Shown here: positions 11,001 to 18,825 of the stretch, piece after piece
Position numbering within the stretch: the first letter of the stretch is position 1
Layout: each line of letters starts with the position of its first letter
Assembly: GCA_943704525.1 (NCBI GenBank)
Contig: CALSCQ010001081.1
Coordinates: 1-26,335 of the forward strand
Reading direction: 5' to 3'
Source of the DNA: Pigoraptor vietnamica
Taxonomy: Eukaryota; Opisthokonta; Filasterea
Length of the DNA stretch: 26,335 bases
The notes under the pieces: generated by a model
What the model was told of the DNA's origin: nothing
Databases searched by the model: none
Seen by the model: the letters and a program-made list of their open reading frames with translations, nothing else
Made by a program: the position numbers and the translations under genes

Positions 11001-14000
11001 TAAACACCTTCGCGTTGTCCTGGTAGAGGACCTCGCCAGCCGCCGACGTCACAGTCAGCGGCGCCGCAGGCCGACCGCTCAGCGCGCCAATGTACTTCAG
11101 AGTCACCGTGGTCACGCCCCCGCGGCAGGGGCCGCAGTTGAGGAAAGACTTCGGAGTCGCGGCCACGCCAGTGTTCACGACCGTTGCGTTGGGCGGCGGG
11201 GCAGTCGCGCGCATGTAGGGTCCGCTCGGCGACACGTCCGGACGCTGCATGACGGACATTGCGCCGCGCGCGGGCTCAAACGAGAGCGACGTGGAGCCGT
11301 GGAGCTTCTTGTTCGAGGCCCGTGACACCCACGCCGCGGGGACGGGCGCAAAGCCCGATGCGAGCCCGTCGTCAAAGACGCGGAGGGGAGGGTCGGCGTG
11401 GCCGCAGCACTCTGTCCCGGGGAGTGAGCAGCGCCCGCACCGGTCCCGCACGAGGCCCGAGTAAGGCACGTTGTCGCAGCCGTAGCACGAAGCGCGCACG
11501 AAGCGAATGTCATCGAAGTGGACCGTCGTCGTGTCGTTGACGGCCGATGTGCCCTCGCGAGCCTCAATCACGACGGTGAACGTGCGCGCGCGGTAGAACG
11601 ACACGGGCACGCTGAGGATGTCCAGGCCAAAGTCGAGGAGGGGAATGGCCACGCGCACCCATTGCTGGGCGGGAAGACCGCCGCGCGCGGCGCTCAGATA
11701 GGGCGCCAGGTCAAAGGGGCCCGCCAGCGAACCGTCGACGTACGCCGATATCTGCAGCAGCTGGCCGCCGGCGTCCATGCCGCGCACCTTGAACTCGAGG
11801 GCGTCGTAGAGGTAAGGGTTCGGGAACGCAGAGTCGCCGCGCGCCGAGATCACGAGGTACTGCGTCGGATTCACGACCATGGAGATGACCTTGTTCCCGG
11901 GGGGCGTCGCGTCCGGGACCGTCAGCAAGACGCCGGCGCTGCTGAGCGAGGCGGAGAAGCCCGCGGCGAACGCGTCGTCGTAGATGATCGATGGACTCAC
12001 GTTCTCGCACAGCTTGTCGCTGGGAAGGTACGTGATGCCGGGGGACGTGATCGTGCGCGTCAGGCCGGCGTTGTTGGTCGCGCGGAGGCTCACGTGGTAC
12101 GTCGAAAACGGCGACAGCGAGAGTCCGCGCGCGACGGCGCCCGTCGGGAATCCGCCCTGCGAAGCACGACGCGCCGAGAGCGAAAAGTCCTCCCATCCTT
12201 GAATGTCCGACGCCCGCGGAGTGGACCCGAGCGCCCACTGCATCGCGTAGATGCCAGTGTTGGGGCTCTTGGGGCTGCCCCACGAACCGTAGAGTGCGTC
12301 ACCGACAAACTGGACGTCCGCCTGCACGTGCGCTCCGTGCGTGCTCGTCTTGACGCCGTCCATCAAAAAGCCCATGTTAGGCCGCGTGCGGACAAGCGTC
12401 ACGGGGTCCGACACGCGGTCGTGGTACATCCCGTTGGCGGCGACGCAGCGCACCGTCACGCGGTAGGTAAAAGAAGTGCTCAGCGTCGTCGGCAGGTCCA
12501 CGCGCGTCGAATTGATGCTCGCCGCCGCGATGGCGCGGTTCAGGGCATAATCGTGCGTGAGCACGCCGTGCTCTTTCGTCGAGGTCACCGCCACCGCCCA
12601 GTCGCTCGCATGGCGAGTGCCGAGCGTCGAGCTGTACTGCTGCGAGTCCACAACGTGCACGAGGGGCGGCCGAAGGGACACCCACGGCGCAACATCGGCC
12701 GCGCCGGCCGCAGTGCCGACAGCGAGCTGCACGTCGACGATGGGCGTGTTCGAGTCGACGCACGCGGCAAACTGAATGTTGAGCGGGCCGGGCACCTGGC
12801 TCAGCGACGGGATTTTGAAGTACGGGTGCACCAGATCGACCGTGTCGCGCGTCGCCTGCAGCGGTGCCGTCCTGTCGAGCTGGATGCCGTTGGACACAGC
12901 GACGGCGCTGGCCACGCCCTTGTCGTCCTTGGCACGCACGCTGACGAAGAGGACGGGGCTGAACTTCGTGTCGTCGTACATGGCATTGAAGGCAGTGTTG
13001 CCCTCAAGGTTCGCGCACGCCGACGTCTGGACACGCGAGACGGCCGTGAAGCCCTGCAGAGCCGTCGGGTCGGCCTTGGTGCCGATGGCCCACTCGTAGC
13101 CGTCCACCTGCACGACGGCGTTCGTGTAGTCCGCGGGGAACGCCGGGGTCGTGAACGCCTCCCAGCTGGCGCACAGCACAAGCGAGTTCTGGAAGTCAAT
13201 GTCGACGCCGTAGACGGGCCCGTCAAACACGCGGCCGGGGCGGATGTTCGTCGACGTCCACTGGTCGCACGCGGCACCAGTCCACCCGGCATTGCACGTG
13301 CACGTCTGGTTGGCCGTGCAAGATCCCCGCCCGTTGCAGTTGCCGACCGTCGAGCAGTCCGGGAGTTCGCACGCGAACCCTGCGTAGCCGTTGTCGCAAA
13401 CGCATTCTCCGGGGAGTGCGGCCGAGCACTTTGTCCCGCGGCCATTGCAAGGCGTGCGGCAGTCGATCTCGCAGCGGGAGCCCGAAAAGCCGGCGTTGCA
13501 CGTGCACACGTTGGGGTTCGCGGGGTCGCACACTGTCCCCTTGTTGTTGCAGAAGGCCTTGCAGTCGTACTCGCAGTTCGGGCCGGTGATCCCGTCGTCG
13601 CACACGCACTGACCGGGCGACTTTGGGCTGCAGACCGAGCCCTTCCCGTTGCACGGCGCGCGGCAGTCAATCTCGCACGCCTGGCCGCCGTAGCCGGCAC
13701 TGCACTGGCATGTGGTGCTGACGCACGTGCCGTGACCGTTGCAGTCGAGCGGACAGAGCGTCGTCGTCCCGCAGCGCTGGCCGTCAAGGACAAACGAGCG
13801 CACCGCCGTATTCGGGTCCGGAAGAGCGCCTGCCGAGCGCGCAACAAACGTAAACTGGATGCTGCCCCCGTCGGCAATGTCCTTGCAGTCGGTGCCGGGC
13901 TCCACAAAGACGTAGCGTCCGGACACCGGGCGGTACGCCGCCGGGTAAATGTCCTTCACGGGGCACAGAGACCGCTGCTCGTACGAGGCGGCGAGCGTGA

Positions 14001-17000
14001 CGACAAAGCGGCCAGCGACGTAGCCGGGACCAAAGCCGGTCTGGCAGCCCGTCGGGATGGAGGCCTCAAACACGTCGTTGACGTAAAGCGAGACGGAAGG
14101 GCCGAGAGAATTGCCCGGGACGGCGCCCGCGTCAATGTTGGCAAAGCCGCCCGGCAGAACGAAGTTCGAGTACGCCACCGCGCCCGTCTTGTCGTGGACG
14201 ACGCGCAGGCGCACCTCTTCAGCGCCCTCGTTGCGCAAGGACATCGAGCTCACCATGCCGGGGTGCGTCACGTTGCGGTCGCGCGCGGGCGCGGGGCACG
14301 GCACGCACGCAATCGGGTCCTCGGCACCGCTGTCAAGGAAGAGGCCGTCGAGGGCCTTGTCCGGGTTGATGAGATCCGGCACGCGGTCGAGAATGTAGTA
14401 CGACAGCGCCGGGCCCCGCCTGTAGGTGCGGCCGTACGACACCTGGAGCCCAGAGAGCTGCTCGACGAAGAAGCCGTCGACGAGCTCGTACTCGAGCAGC
14501 CAGTCCGCAAGCGGGCCGTACGTGTTGGCCGACGTGACCGTGATCTTGCCCGTGAAGCGGTTCGCGAAGAGGTCCACCGCCTCAAATTTGTACTGGCATC
14601 CGCGCGGGCGCCGGCACGAGCCATCGTCGACGTCCGCCGACGGGTCGTAATTGGCCGCCCACGGCTTGGTGCAGCCGGCAATTCCGTCGCACTTGGAGCC
14701 GTCGTGCGCGTTCGCCGCGGGATTGTAGCGGAGATCGAGCGGGTTCATGCACCCGATCACCTTCGCGCGACACGAGCCGTCGTTGACCGTGGCAGAGGCG
14801 TTGTAGTTGACGGCGCCCTTGTCCGTACACCCGAGCACAATCGGAACGCAGCTCCCGTCGTCCGTGTTGGCGCGAGGATCAAAGTTCACGGCCGAGGGGT
14901 CCGTGCAGCCGTACGTCCGCAGCACGTACACGCACGAGCCGTCGTTCGCGTTCGCGTTTTTGTTGTAATTGTACGCAGCCGGATCGGTGCACCCGGCGAC
15001 GGGATTGACATTGTAGTCGCGCGCAAACGTCGGGGCGATGCAGCAGCCGGTCCCGACCGTGTCCTTGGGCTGGCACGGGGCCGCAGTCGAGATGCCCAAG
15101 AATTCGGCGCTCACGTTGAAGTTGGCGGCAAAGGGGTTCGAGCAGAGGGGAACGGCAACCTCGCACGACCCGTCGTCCACGGTCGCGAGCGGGTTGTAGC
15201 TATCCGCGTATATGTTGGTGCATCCGTAGATAAACGCGGTCGCTGCGAGTCATGAGGAGAGGAGCAGTGAGCGGTGATTCCAAGCCGCATCGCAAAAAAA
15301 GGGAGTCTCGGCGCTCTCGTGCATGCATCCGGGCACAATACGAATCTCTGACGAAAAACACGCGAACTCACCGACAGTGATGGGCACCGAGGCATACGAC
15401 AGGGTTGTCGCCGCATTCCCGCTCGTCTGCACCAGCGCCAGCGTTAGCGTGTACGTGCCGCGCTTCGGCAGCAGGTTCGCCGCCTCGATACTCGTGGGCG
15501 CGTCGGTCGTGAGCGGGGCAGTCTTGACGACGTTACCATCCACGAAAAGTCGCAACTCCGTGTTCGTCAATGGGTCCATGGTACCGGCGGCGTACGAGTA
15601 CCCGTCGAGCGAGAACTGGACGACAACGCGTACCGTGTTGTCGTTCGTCTTGACAAAAGTCTGGCCGGGCAGCGGGTACGTGATGCGGACCGACGGCTGC
15701 ATCACCGTCACAGCGATAGAGTCCATCGCGACAAAATGATCGGTATCGATGAAGGTGCGCACGTCCACGGCGACCTGGACTTGGGTGGCCGAGGGGGAGA
15801 ACACGCGCTCAAAGTACCCCTTCTTTCCGGTGCCGTCCGACACGAAGGGGACTTGCACCGCGGGCGCGGAATCGAGCGCGCAGTACACGAGGTTCGGGGG
15901 AACGTCAATGTACGTCACGCTGTACGAGAAGCGGACGCGCGCCTCCGTGGCGTTGCTGGGAATAAGCACGACGGAGCGCGACGCGGGACTCAGGATTTTC
16001 ACAGCCGGCGTATCGGTACCTGCAAGCGACGGAGATCAGAAGGTCGGCAAATGTGCGCGGAAAGGGAAAAGGTCACAGAGCCGAGGGCATGAAGGTGAGG
16101 CAGCATCACACGCGCTGCGGGAAGCGCCGATTGCACAGGCAGAGCGCGCGCACGCAAAAGACACCCACACACGCCCTTGTCGCACTGGGATCCGTAGCAC
16201 GACTCGATGCGGAATCCGCTGCCGCCGAGGCGGACGAGGACCGCGCAGTTGGCACCGACGCACTTGCCGCTGTTCATGACAGTGTAGGGCGTGCGCATCA
16301 GGCGCGTCCCGTCCAGCACAGTGTCCCACACCGCGTCGTCCAGCGAGCCCTCGTTGCGGACGCACTGGCGCGTGTCTGTGAGGTGGGGCGACAAGTAAGC
16401 AAATTGAAGCCGTCACACGAAAATTCAAGCGACCGCGCGCGCCCGCACGAACACATGCGACAGGAGCGCACGTACACACGAGCACGCTCTATCTATTAAA
16501 TGCAAACGCACAAACGCAACAAACGCGCAACATCACAAGACACACGCGCACAGGCACATGCCTTCGGCGATGGAGAAGTATGTCACGTTCCACCCGTCGC
16601 GATACGTCGCCGCGTCCGTCTCGAAAACAAGCGTGAGCGCGTTTCCGCTCGAGCGAACAAACGTGTTTGGGGCGAGCGCGCCGTTCGCAACGACCTGCGG
16701 GACTGTCGAGGCAATAGTGCTGGTGCTTCCACAGCCCGCCATGCAGCCGATTTGGGTCGACCCGGTGGACGGCCCGTCGTAGATGCACAGGCGGTCGTTC
16801 CACACGGCGCCGTTGCGCTCCGTGCAGAACGAGTCAAATTCCAACAGGATAAGCGTGTGATTGGGGCGTTGGATGCGGAAGACGCTGAGAGTGTTCGGCG
16901 GGTAGTGTCCGTCCGCATCGACGGGATTGCTAAACCACCCGGTGCTGTCCGTCAAGACAGTTTCTGCGGACAGCAAGAAAGAGGTCGCGTTAGCGGCGAA

Positions 17001-18825
17001 CGATGGCGCAGCACGCACACGCAAGCGAGGAGGCATGCACATCGACGTGCACAGAGTGGGTCTTCCGTCTCACCGTTCAGAGTCGTTCGCGCCGTGCTCT
17101 CGAAGGATGCGAGGAAGCGGATGGTGCACGACGAGCCCGCGGGGACCCTCGCCGTCACAAACCACGTGTCGAGGTTCGCGGCAGGCGCCCACCAGAAGAG
17201 CGAGACACCCTTCGTCACGTCCAGCTGCGCGGTCGAAGAAAACGAGAACAGGCCGACGTCGCGCCGGTAGTAACGGTCGGCCGTCGACACAACCTTCTCG
17301 CGAAGGTAGCCGTCGGGATTGCAGGATCCGCTGACCAGGCCGAGGGCAAACTGGGCGACAGTGCAATGTGAGCGCGAGTGCATGTCGACTCGAGTGGGAC
17401 GGAGAGCCTCATAGACTGAGCTTGCGCAAAGAAATCACTCTCCCTCTAAATCCTGCACGCAGACCTCAATGTACGTGTGGGAGGGCGTTGGCATGTGTGT
17501 GTGAGCGAGTGTGATATGAGAATGCCCTCGGATGGATACTCACGCTGAGCTTCGTGCCCTTGTCCCAGTTCACCTGGCACGTCTGCCAAGTGTCCCCGCC
17601 CGTTGACGTGACGAGAATGTCCTGAGGCACGCCGTTCGTGAGCACGCACTGCGTCGTCCCGTTCACGATGGGCGCTGCGCAACACGCAAGGAGGAAAGGG
17701 ATGCATCAGCACAGCCGCCGCCGTCACACGCAAACCAGCGACTCTCGATCCTGCAAGAGAGTGACAACTCGCACAAAGACAACTTCTGTTTGCTGCGTGC
17801 GCACTCTCTGTGCCTGCGCAGCGAGAACTGTCTGTTCGTGCGCGTGCGCCAAGAAACCGCAGCACGGACCTTCCCGGAAACCGATCGCCTGCACTTCGGC
17901 GATGCGAAGGGCGCCCTGTCCGATGCGCTGCACGAGAATGTACCGAGCGCCAGACACGGCCTCGCCCAGCCAAGATCCCCACGAGTACGTCACGGCCGGT
18001 GTCGAAAACGTCTGCGACGCCAGCTCGGCGCCGTTCTCCGCGAAGAGCGACAGCTTGAACGGGACATTGCCCGCCATGCATGCGTCCTTCGTGCACGACT
18101 GGCAGCAGCCGACGTCGTTGATCCCAAATACCGTCACGCGGCGCACCGTGCACGGAGAGCCAAGGTCCACGCGCCACCACGGGTTCGTCTCAAACGCGGT
18201 GACCGCCATGCTGCCGCCCTTCACCGTCTGGTCGCTGATGCCGTCGACGGCGAGCATCGCATTCGCATTGCCCACAGTGCTCGACTGAGTCGCGGTGCGT
18301 CGAAGGGCCACGTTGGATGCTGCGAGTGCGCGTGCAGGTCAGAACGCAGCACGTACGCCATCCTAATCTGCCCGAACAAGAACGGCACCCACTGGTCTGG
18401 TCCCACGGCGCCGAGAACGTCTGGCACGCGTCCGCGAACATGGCGGCGTCGTACTTCTGGAAAGCGGCGTCCTGGCTCGACAGGTCCGGGGCGTTCCAAT
18501 AGCAAGGGTAAATGTTGACCTGGTTGGTCGCCTTGCAGCAGTCATACGCTGCCTGGGGCGATGTCAGCGCATCTGCCGTGCGAGAGGCGATTTGGTGAGC
18601 AGATTGTCGCAGCTCGTGGATACGCGGCGAGTCGGACATTGTACAGCACAGCGACAGTGGCAAACCGATTGATAATCGCGAATAAAAAATAGCCACACCC
18701 TCCCACGCTACAGGCACTTCGGGCCACTCACTGCATTCGTAACACTGCGTGCTCGCCGCATCCGCCTGCGCAGCAAGCACGTTCACCGCCGCGAGCACGG
18801 CGAGGAGCGCCTGGAGGCGCCCCAT
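786..18825 (-). CDS. Giant secreted multidomain lectin/adhesion protein, 15 exons, about 5,352 aa
   Basis: Exons in transcript order: 18825-18732, 18572-18393, 18319-17870, 17674-17544, 17350-17074, 16963-16544, 16375-16169, 16019-15372, 15242-7902, 7784-7194, 6946-2183, 2053-1923, 1840-1723, 1618-1292, 1165-786. All 14 introns are GT-AG; 12 are phase 1 and the two phase-0 introns (after exons 4 and 12) each divide one 1-1 block. Summed length is 16,059 nt, a multiple of three. The start MGRLQALLAVLAAVNVLAAQ is a clear signal peptide; no transmembrane segment or GPI signal is seen, so the product is probably secreted or matrix-bound. Several carbohydrate-binding folds (F-type lectin, cysteine-rich beta-trefoil, C-type lectin) with CUB, EGF, PKD and Ig-like modules suggest adhesion, prey capture or extracellular matrix. 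I know no single family with this order. Least certain junctions: the donors of exon 6 (GTGTCT) and exon 12 (GTCTTG). Confidence 0.82.
2330..5395 (-). other. Unrecognised ~1,020-residue beta-rich region
   Basis: It runs from SKLRELADIANSWMRSG to about DIENCATPPCTM. It is almost free of cysteine, rich in alternating hydrophobic strands and has no motif I recognise. Recurrent elements hint at internal repeats: WNVYGRSWMSLSSAQV and WSPFGETWITVSAIQA; MASADFVDKG and VIASANFDAG; VIDAVYPLSPRVVVRG and NIDAVYSLPIHGVTV. It sits between PKD domains and EGF-like modules, where REJ-like regions occur in polycystin relatives, but I see neither REJ nor GPS motifs. Confidence 0.6.
6062..6380 (-). other. C-type lectin-like domain
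   Basis: About 105 residues from CTHAYGASCYTL to FLPFLCKL. Visible landmarks are the opening SCY, the helix-like RARATCVGLGGDLAVLNADEY (the classical A-x-x-x-C-x-x-x-G-G-x-L-A-x-(L/I) motif), QMWVAAAGPEDAG in place of WIGL, NCLARN, and the closing SCETFLPFLCK (FxC-x). No EPN, QPD or WND triad is apparent, so calcium-dependent sugar binding is doubtful; the fold itself is well supported. Confidence 0.82.
7052..7170. repeat. 46-bp tandem repeat, about 2.6 copies, in intron 10
   Basis: Units begin at 7052, 7098 and 7144 (plus-strand coordinates), each starting cacaattg and containing cgcgcgaacacaaccac. The first two complete units differ at only a few bases, and the third stops after about 27 bases. 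The repeat occupies half of the 247-nt intron 10 (6947-7193), the longest in the gene, immediately downstream of the CysR-FN2 exon in transcript sense. The 46-bp period is not a multiple of three, which fits non-coding status. Confidence 0.85.
7194..7784 (-). other. Exon 10: mannose-receptor-type cysteine-rich (ricin B) domain plus fibronectin type II domain
   Basis: A 591-nt symmetric phase 1-1 exon. The first ~143 residues form a beta-trefoil: SFFLLQNKGTNKCM, QRFVWEYGDG, LLRSVGTGLCVA, VLAACDP, QRLRWYNGDLL, and MLLLSIWENHSKWRYY. The remaining ~50 residues are a textbook FN2 domain: ANGAACVFPFSYKG, YYTCTT, PWCFT, RRRWGQC, with all four cysteines. The same two domains in the same order open the mannose receptor/PLA2R/DEC-205 family, and the sequence pattern (LCxG/A, AC-D, Q-x-x-x-W, ANGAxCxFPF) matches closely. 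The exon sits between two halves of a sandwich domain. Confidence 0.88.
8180..11145 (-). repeat. Eight tandem ~100-155-aa Cys-bounded beta repeats
   Basis: Eight diverged units follow a common pattern: C-x2-C-x-GG-(V/I)-x3-(L/M)-x-(L/I)-x-Y-x-G, a loop, LF-(N/E)-x-(T/A)-V, a Gly-rich strand ending VDGK or similar, DCS-x3-GPG-x3-G, FVV, then GGxLC. Approximate limits: 11145-10775, 10780-10318, 10317-9910, 9909-9588, 9590-9245, 9245-8893, 8892-8530, 8530-8180. A ninth, more degenerate copy lies upstream at about 14310-13960. They resemble a domain of unknown function found in bacterial (planctomycete and Bacteroidetes) surface proteins with a GK-x-x-x-LT-(L/M)-x-YTG start (the DUF7467 type as I recall it), but I cannot confirm the match. 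Probable beta-sandwich spacers. Confidence 0.7.
11488..11990 (-). other. Carbohydrate-binding-like beta-sandwich, intact copy
   Basis: About 165 residues from NVSPSIIYDD to HFDDIRFVRASC. The pattern, an opening IxYDD, a middle QQWVRVAIPLLDFG, and a final xVHFDDIxFV strand, is typical of galactose-binding-like/CBM sandwiches appended to secreted enzymes and lectins. A second copy of the same domain lies split between the end of exon 9 (KWSKASVPLTAML) and the start of exon 11 (MVYFDDISFVRRDC). Confidence 0.6.
12000..13245 (-). other. Three FN3-like domains of the WAIGT type
   Basis: Three domains of about 110-150 residues share an early strand with EWAIGTKAD, QLAVGTAAG or QWALGSTPR, then a D-(I/V/L)-x-x-(W/F) motif, and a late strand with VSVRAKDDKGVAS, VTVRCVAANGM or VSLRATNNAGLTR, followed by a DRTAP- or RTRP-like linker. 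This matches a class of fibronectin type III-like extracellular domains common in metazoan and bacterial surface proteins. Role: structural spacing or protein binding. Confidence 0.6.
13258..13765 (-). other. Five tandem EGF-like domains (tenascin/teneurin type)
   Basis: Five units of about 30-35 residues follow one another with the spacing of tenascin-type EGF repeats, for example CNGHGTC, CQCSAGYGGQACE, then CNGKGSVC, CVCDDGITGPNCE, then CNNKGTVC, CTCNAGFSGSRCE, CNGRGTKC, CVCDNGYAGFACE, and CNGRGSC, CTCNAGWTGAACD. The linker EIDCR recurs between units, which indicates local duplication. Such arrays form extended rods. No calcium-binding EGF consensus (D-x-D/N-E) is seen. Confidence 0.92.
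14610..15242 (-). repeat. Exon 9 start: tandem DDGSC repeats (GCTDPxAxNY type)
   Basis: The first part of the 7.3-kb exon encodes about eight copies (six clear, two degenerate) of a 20-30-residue motif: GCTDPxAxNY, a few residues, then (D/N)DGSC. Examples are GCTDPAAYNYN...NDGSC and GCTDPSAVNFDP...DDGSC. This repeat is well known from surface and secreted proteins of marine bacteria (especially Bacteroidetes) and from some algae and protists. The conserved Asp/Asn pattern suggests calcium-binding loops, held by one disulfide per repeat. Confidence 0.85.
15372..16019 (-). other. Exon 8: two tandem Ig-like beta-sandwich domains
   Basis: This 648-nt phase 1-1 exon (residues about 587-803) carries two halves of roughly 105 residues. 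Each begins with a V-(K/R)-I-x-x-P strand (VKILSPAS and VRITYPLPG), has a central hydrophobic strand (VRFSYSV and VRVVVQFSLDG) and ends in an alternating hydrophobic strand before the next unit. This is the pattern of bacterial-type Ig-like or cadherin-like folds that act as spacers in surface proteins. Superfamily assignment is moderate; the exact family is not. Confidence 0.55.
16169..16375 (-). other. Exon 7: short Cys-containing module
   Basis: A symmetric 207-nt exon encodes about 69 residues with RQCVRNEGS, a central LMRTPYTVMNSGKCVGANC stretch and a final ESCYGSQCDKG. There are six cysteines. I do not recognise a family; it is small, disulfide-rich and probably extracellular. Intron 7 that follows is 149 nt. 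Confidence 0.55.
16544..16963 (-). other. Exon 6: CUB domain
   Basis: Residues about 378-518 show the CUB signature: GWFSNP, YPPNTLSVFRI, LILLEFDSF, then WNDRLCIYDG, and SSGNALTLVFETD followed by YRDGWNVTYF. CUB domains are about 110-residue jelly rolls in extracellular and developmental proteins, often binding calcium and partner proteins. The acceptor (ctgtccgcag) is strong. The donor that best keeps frame is GTGTCT at 16543, which is weak, so the last few residues are uncertain. Phase 1-1. Confidence 0.85.
17074..17674 (-). other. Exons 4-5: unrecognised extracellular module
   Basis: Exon 4 (17674-17544) enters in phase 1 and leaves in phase 0 at GTGAGT; exon 5 (17350-17074) enters in phase 0 and leaves in phase 1. 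Together they form one 1-1 block of about 136 residues. It starts PIVNGTTQCVLTNG and contains two widely spaced cysteines, SGSCNPDGY and SSCTIRFLASFE. The predicted character is mixed beta. I chose the acceptor before FALGLVSGS because it has the best pyrimidine tract and keeps phase 0. No family recognised. Confidence 0.6.
17870..18319 (-). other. Exon 3: F-type lectin / F5/8C-like domain
   Basis: This symmetric phase 1-1 exon encodes about residues 93-242. It opens NVALRRTATQSST, followed by AMLAVDG, then NPWWRVDLGS, VRRVTVFGI and a closing strand ILVQRIGQGALRIAEVQAIG. This is the fucolectin/tachylectin-4 (FTP) pattern: NVAxxxxATQSS, then AVDG, then WWxVDLG. Such domains bind fucose or other glycans with a jelly-roll fold. 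The His usually found before the WWRVDLG motif is not at its normal place, so sugar specificity cannot be assumed. Confidence 0.85.
18393..18825 (-). other. Exons 1-2: signal peptide and small Cys-rich module
   Basis: Exon 1 (18825-18732) gives a hydrophobic signal peptide, then QCYEC, and ends with a perfect GTGAGT donor in phase 1. Exon 2 (18572-18393, phase 1-1, 59 codons plus the split ones) contains the pattern DCCKATN, PCYWNAP and FADACQTF. I do not recognise the domain. It resembles weakly the segment in the last exon (SLCRDTSN, YCVYNAT, FDSCMLQTQTF), so the protein may start and end with related small modules. Intron 1 is 159 nt and intron 2 is 73 nt. Confidence 0.7.

Larger units (their letters stand above)
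7902..15242 (-). other. Exon 9: 7,341-nt giant exon of repeats, EGF, FN3-like and sandwich domains
   Basis: One uninterrupted phase 1-1 exon of 2,446 complete codons. In order: DDGSC repeats (15240-14610), one degenerate copy of the ~115-aa repeat (about 14310-13960), five EGF domains (about 13765-13258), three FN3-like domains (about 13245-12000), a carbohydrate-binding-like sandwich ending HFDDIRFVRASC (about 11990-11488), eight ~115-aa repeats (about 11145-8180), then the N-terminal half of a second sandwich (about 8115-7902). The absence of introns over 7 kb contrasts with the 94-648-nt exons before it. Donor GTGCGT and acceptor ctcgcag both keep phase 1. Confidence 0.85.

Noticed and set aside
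4086-15255. Plus-strand open frames of 930 to 1,245 codons opposite the giant minus-strand exons, and a 1,294-codon minus-strand frame opposite the VWA gene
   Set aside because: They mirror real exons. Strong G/C at third codon positions removes stops on the opposite strand, and the translations are Arg/Ala/His-rich with no domains.
786-18825. Splitting the minus-strand region into several genes
   Set aside because: Fifteen exons join in frame with GT-AG sites, one signal peptide at the start and one stop at the end, and no internal promoter gap or second signal peptide is seen.
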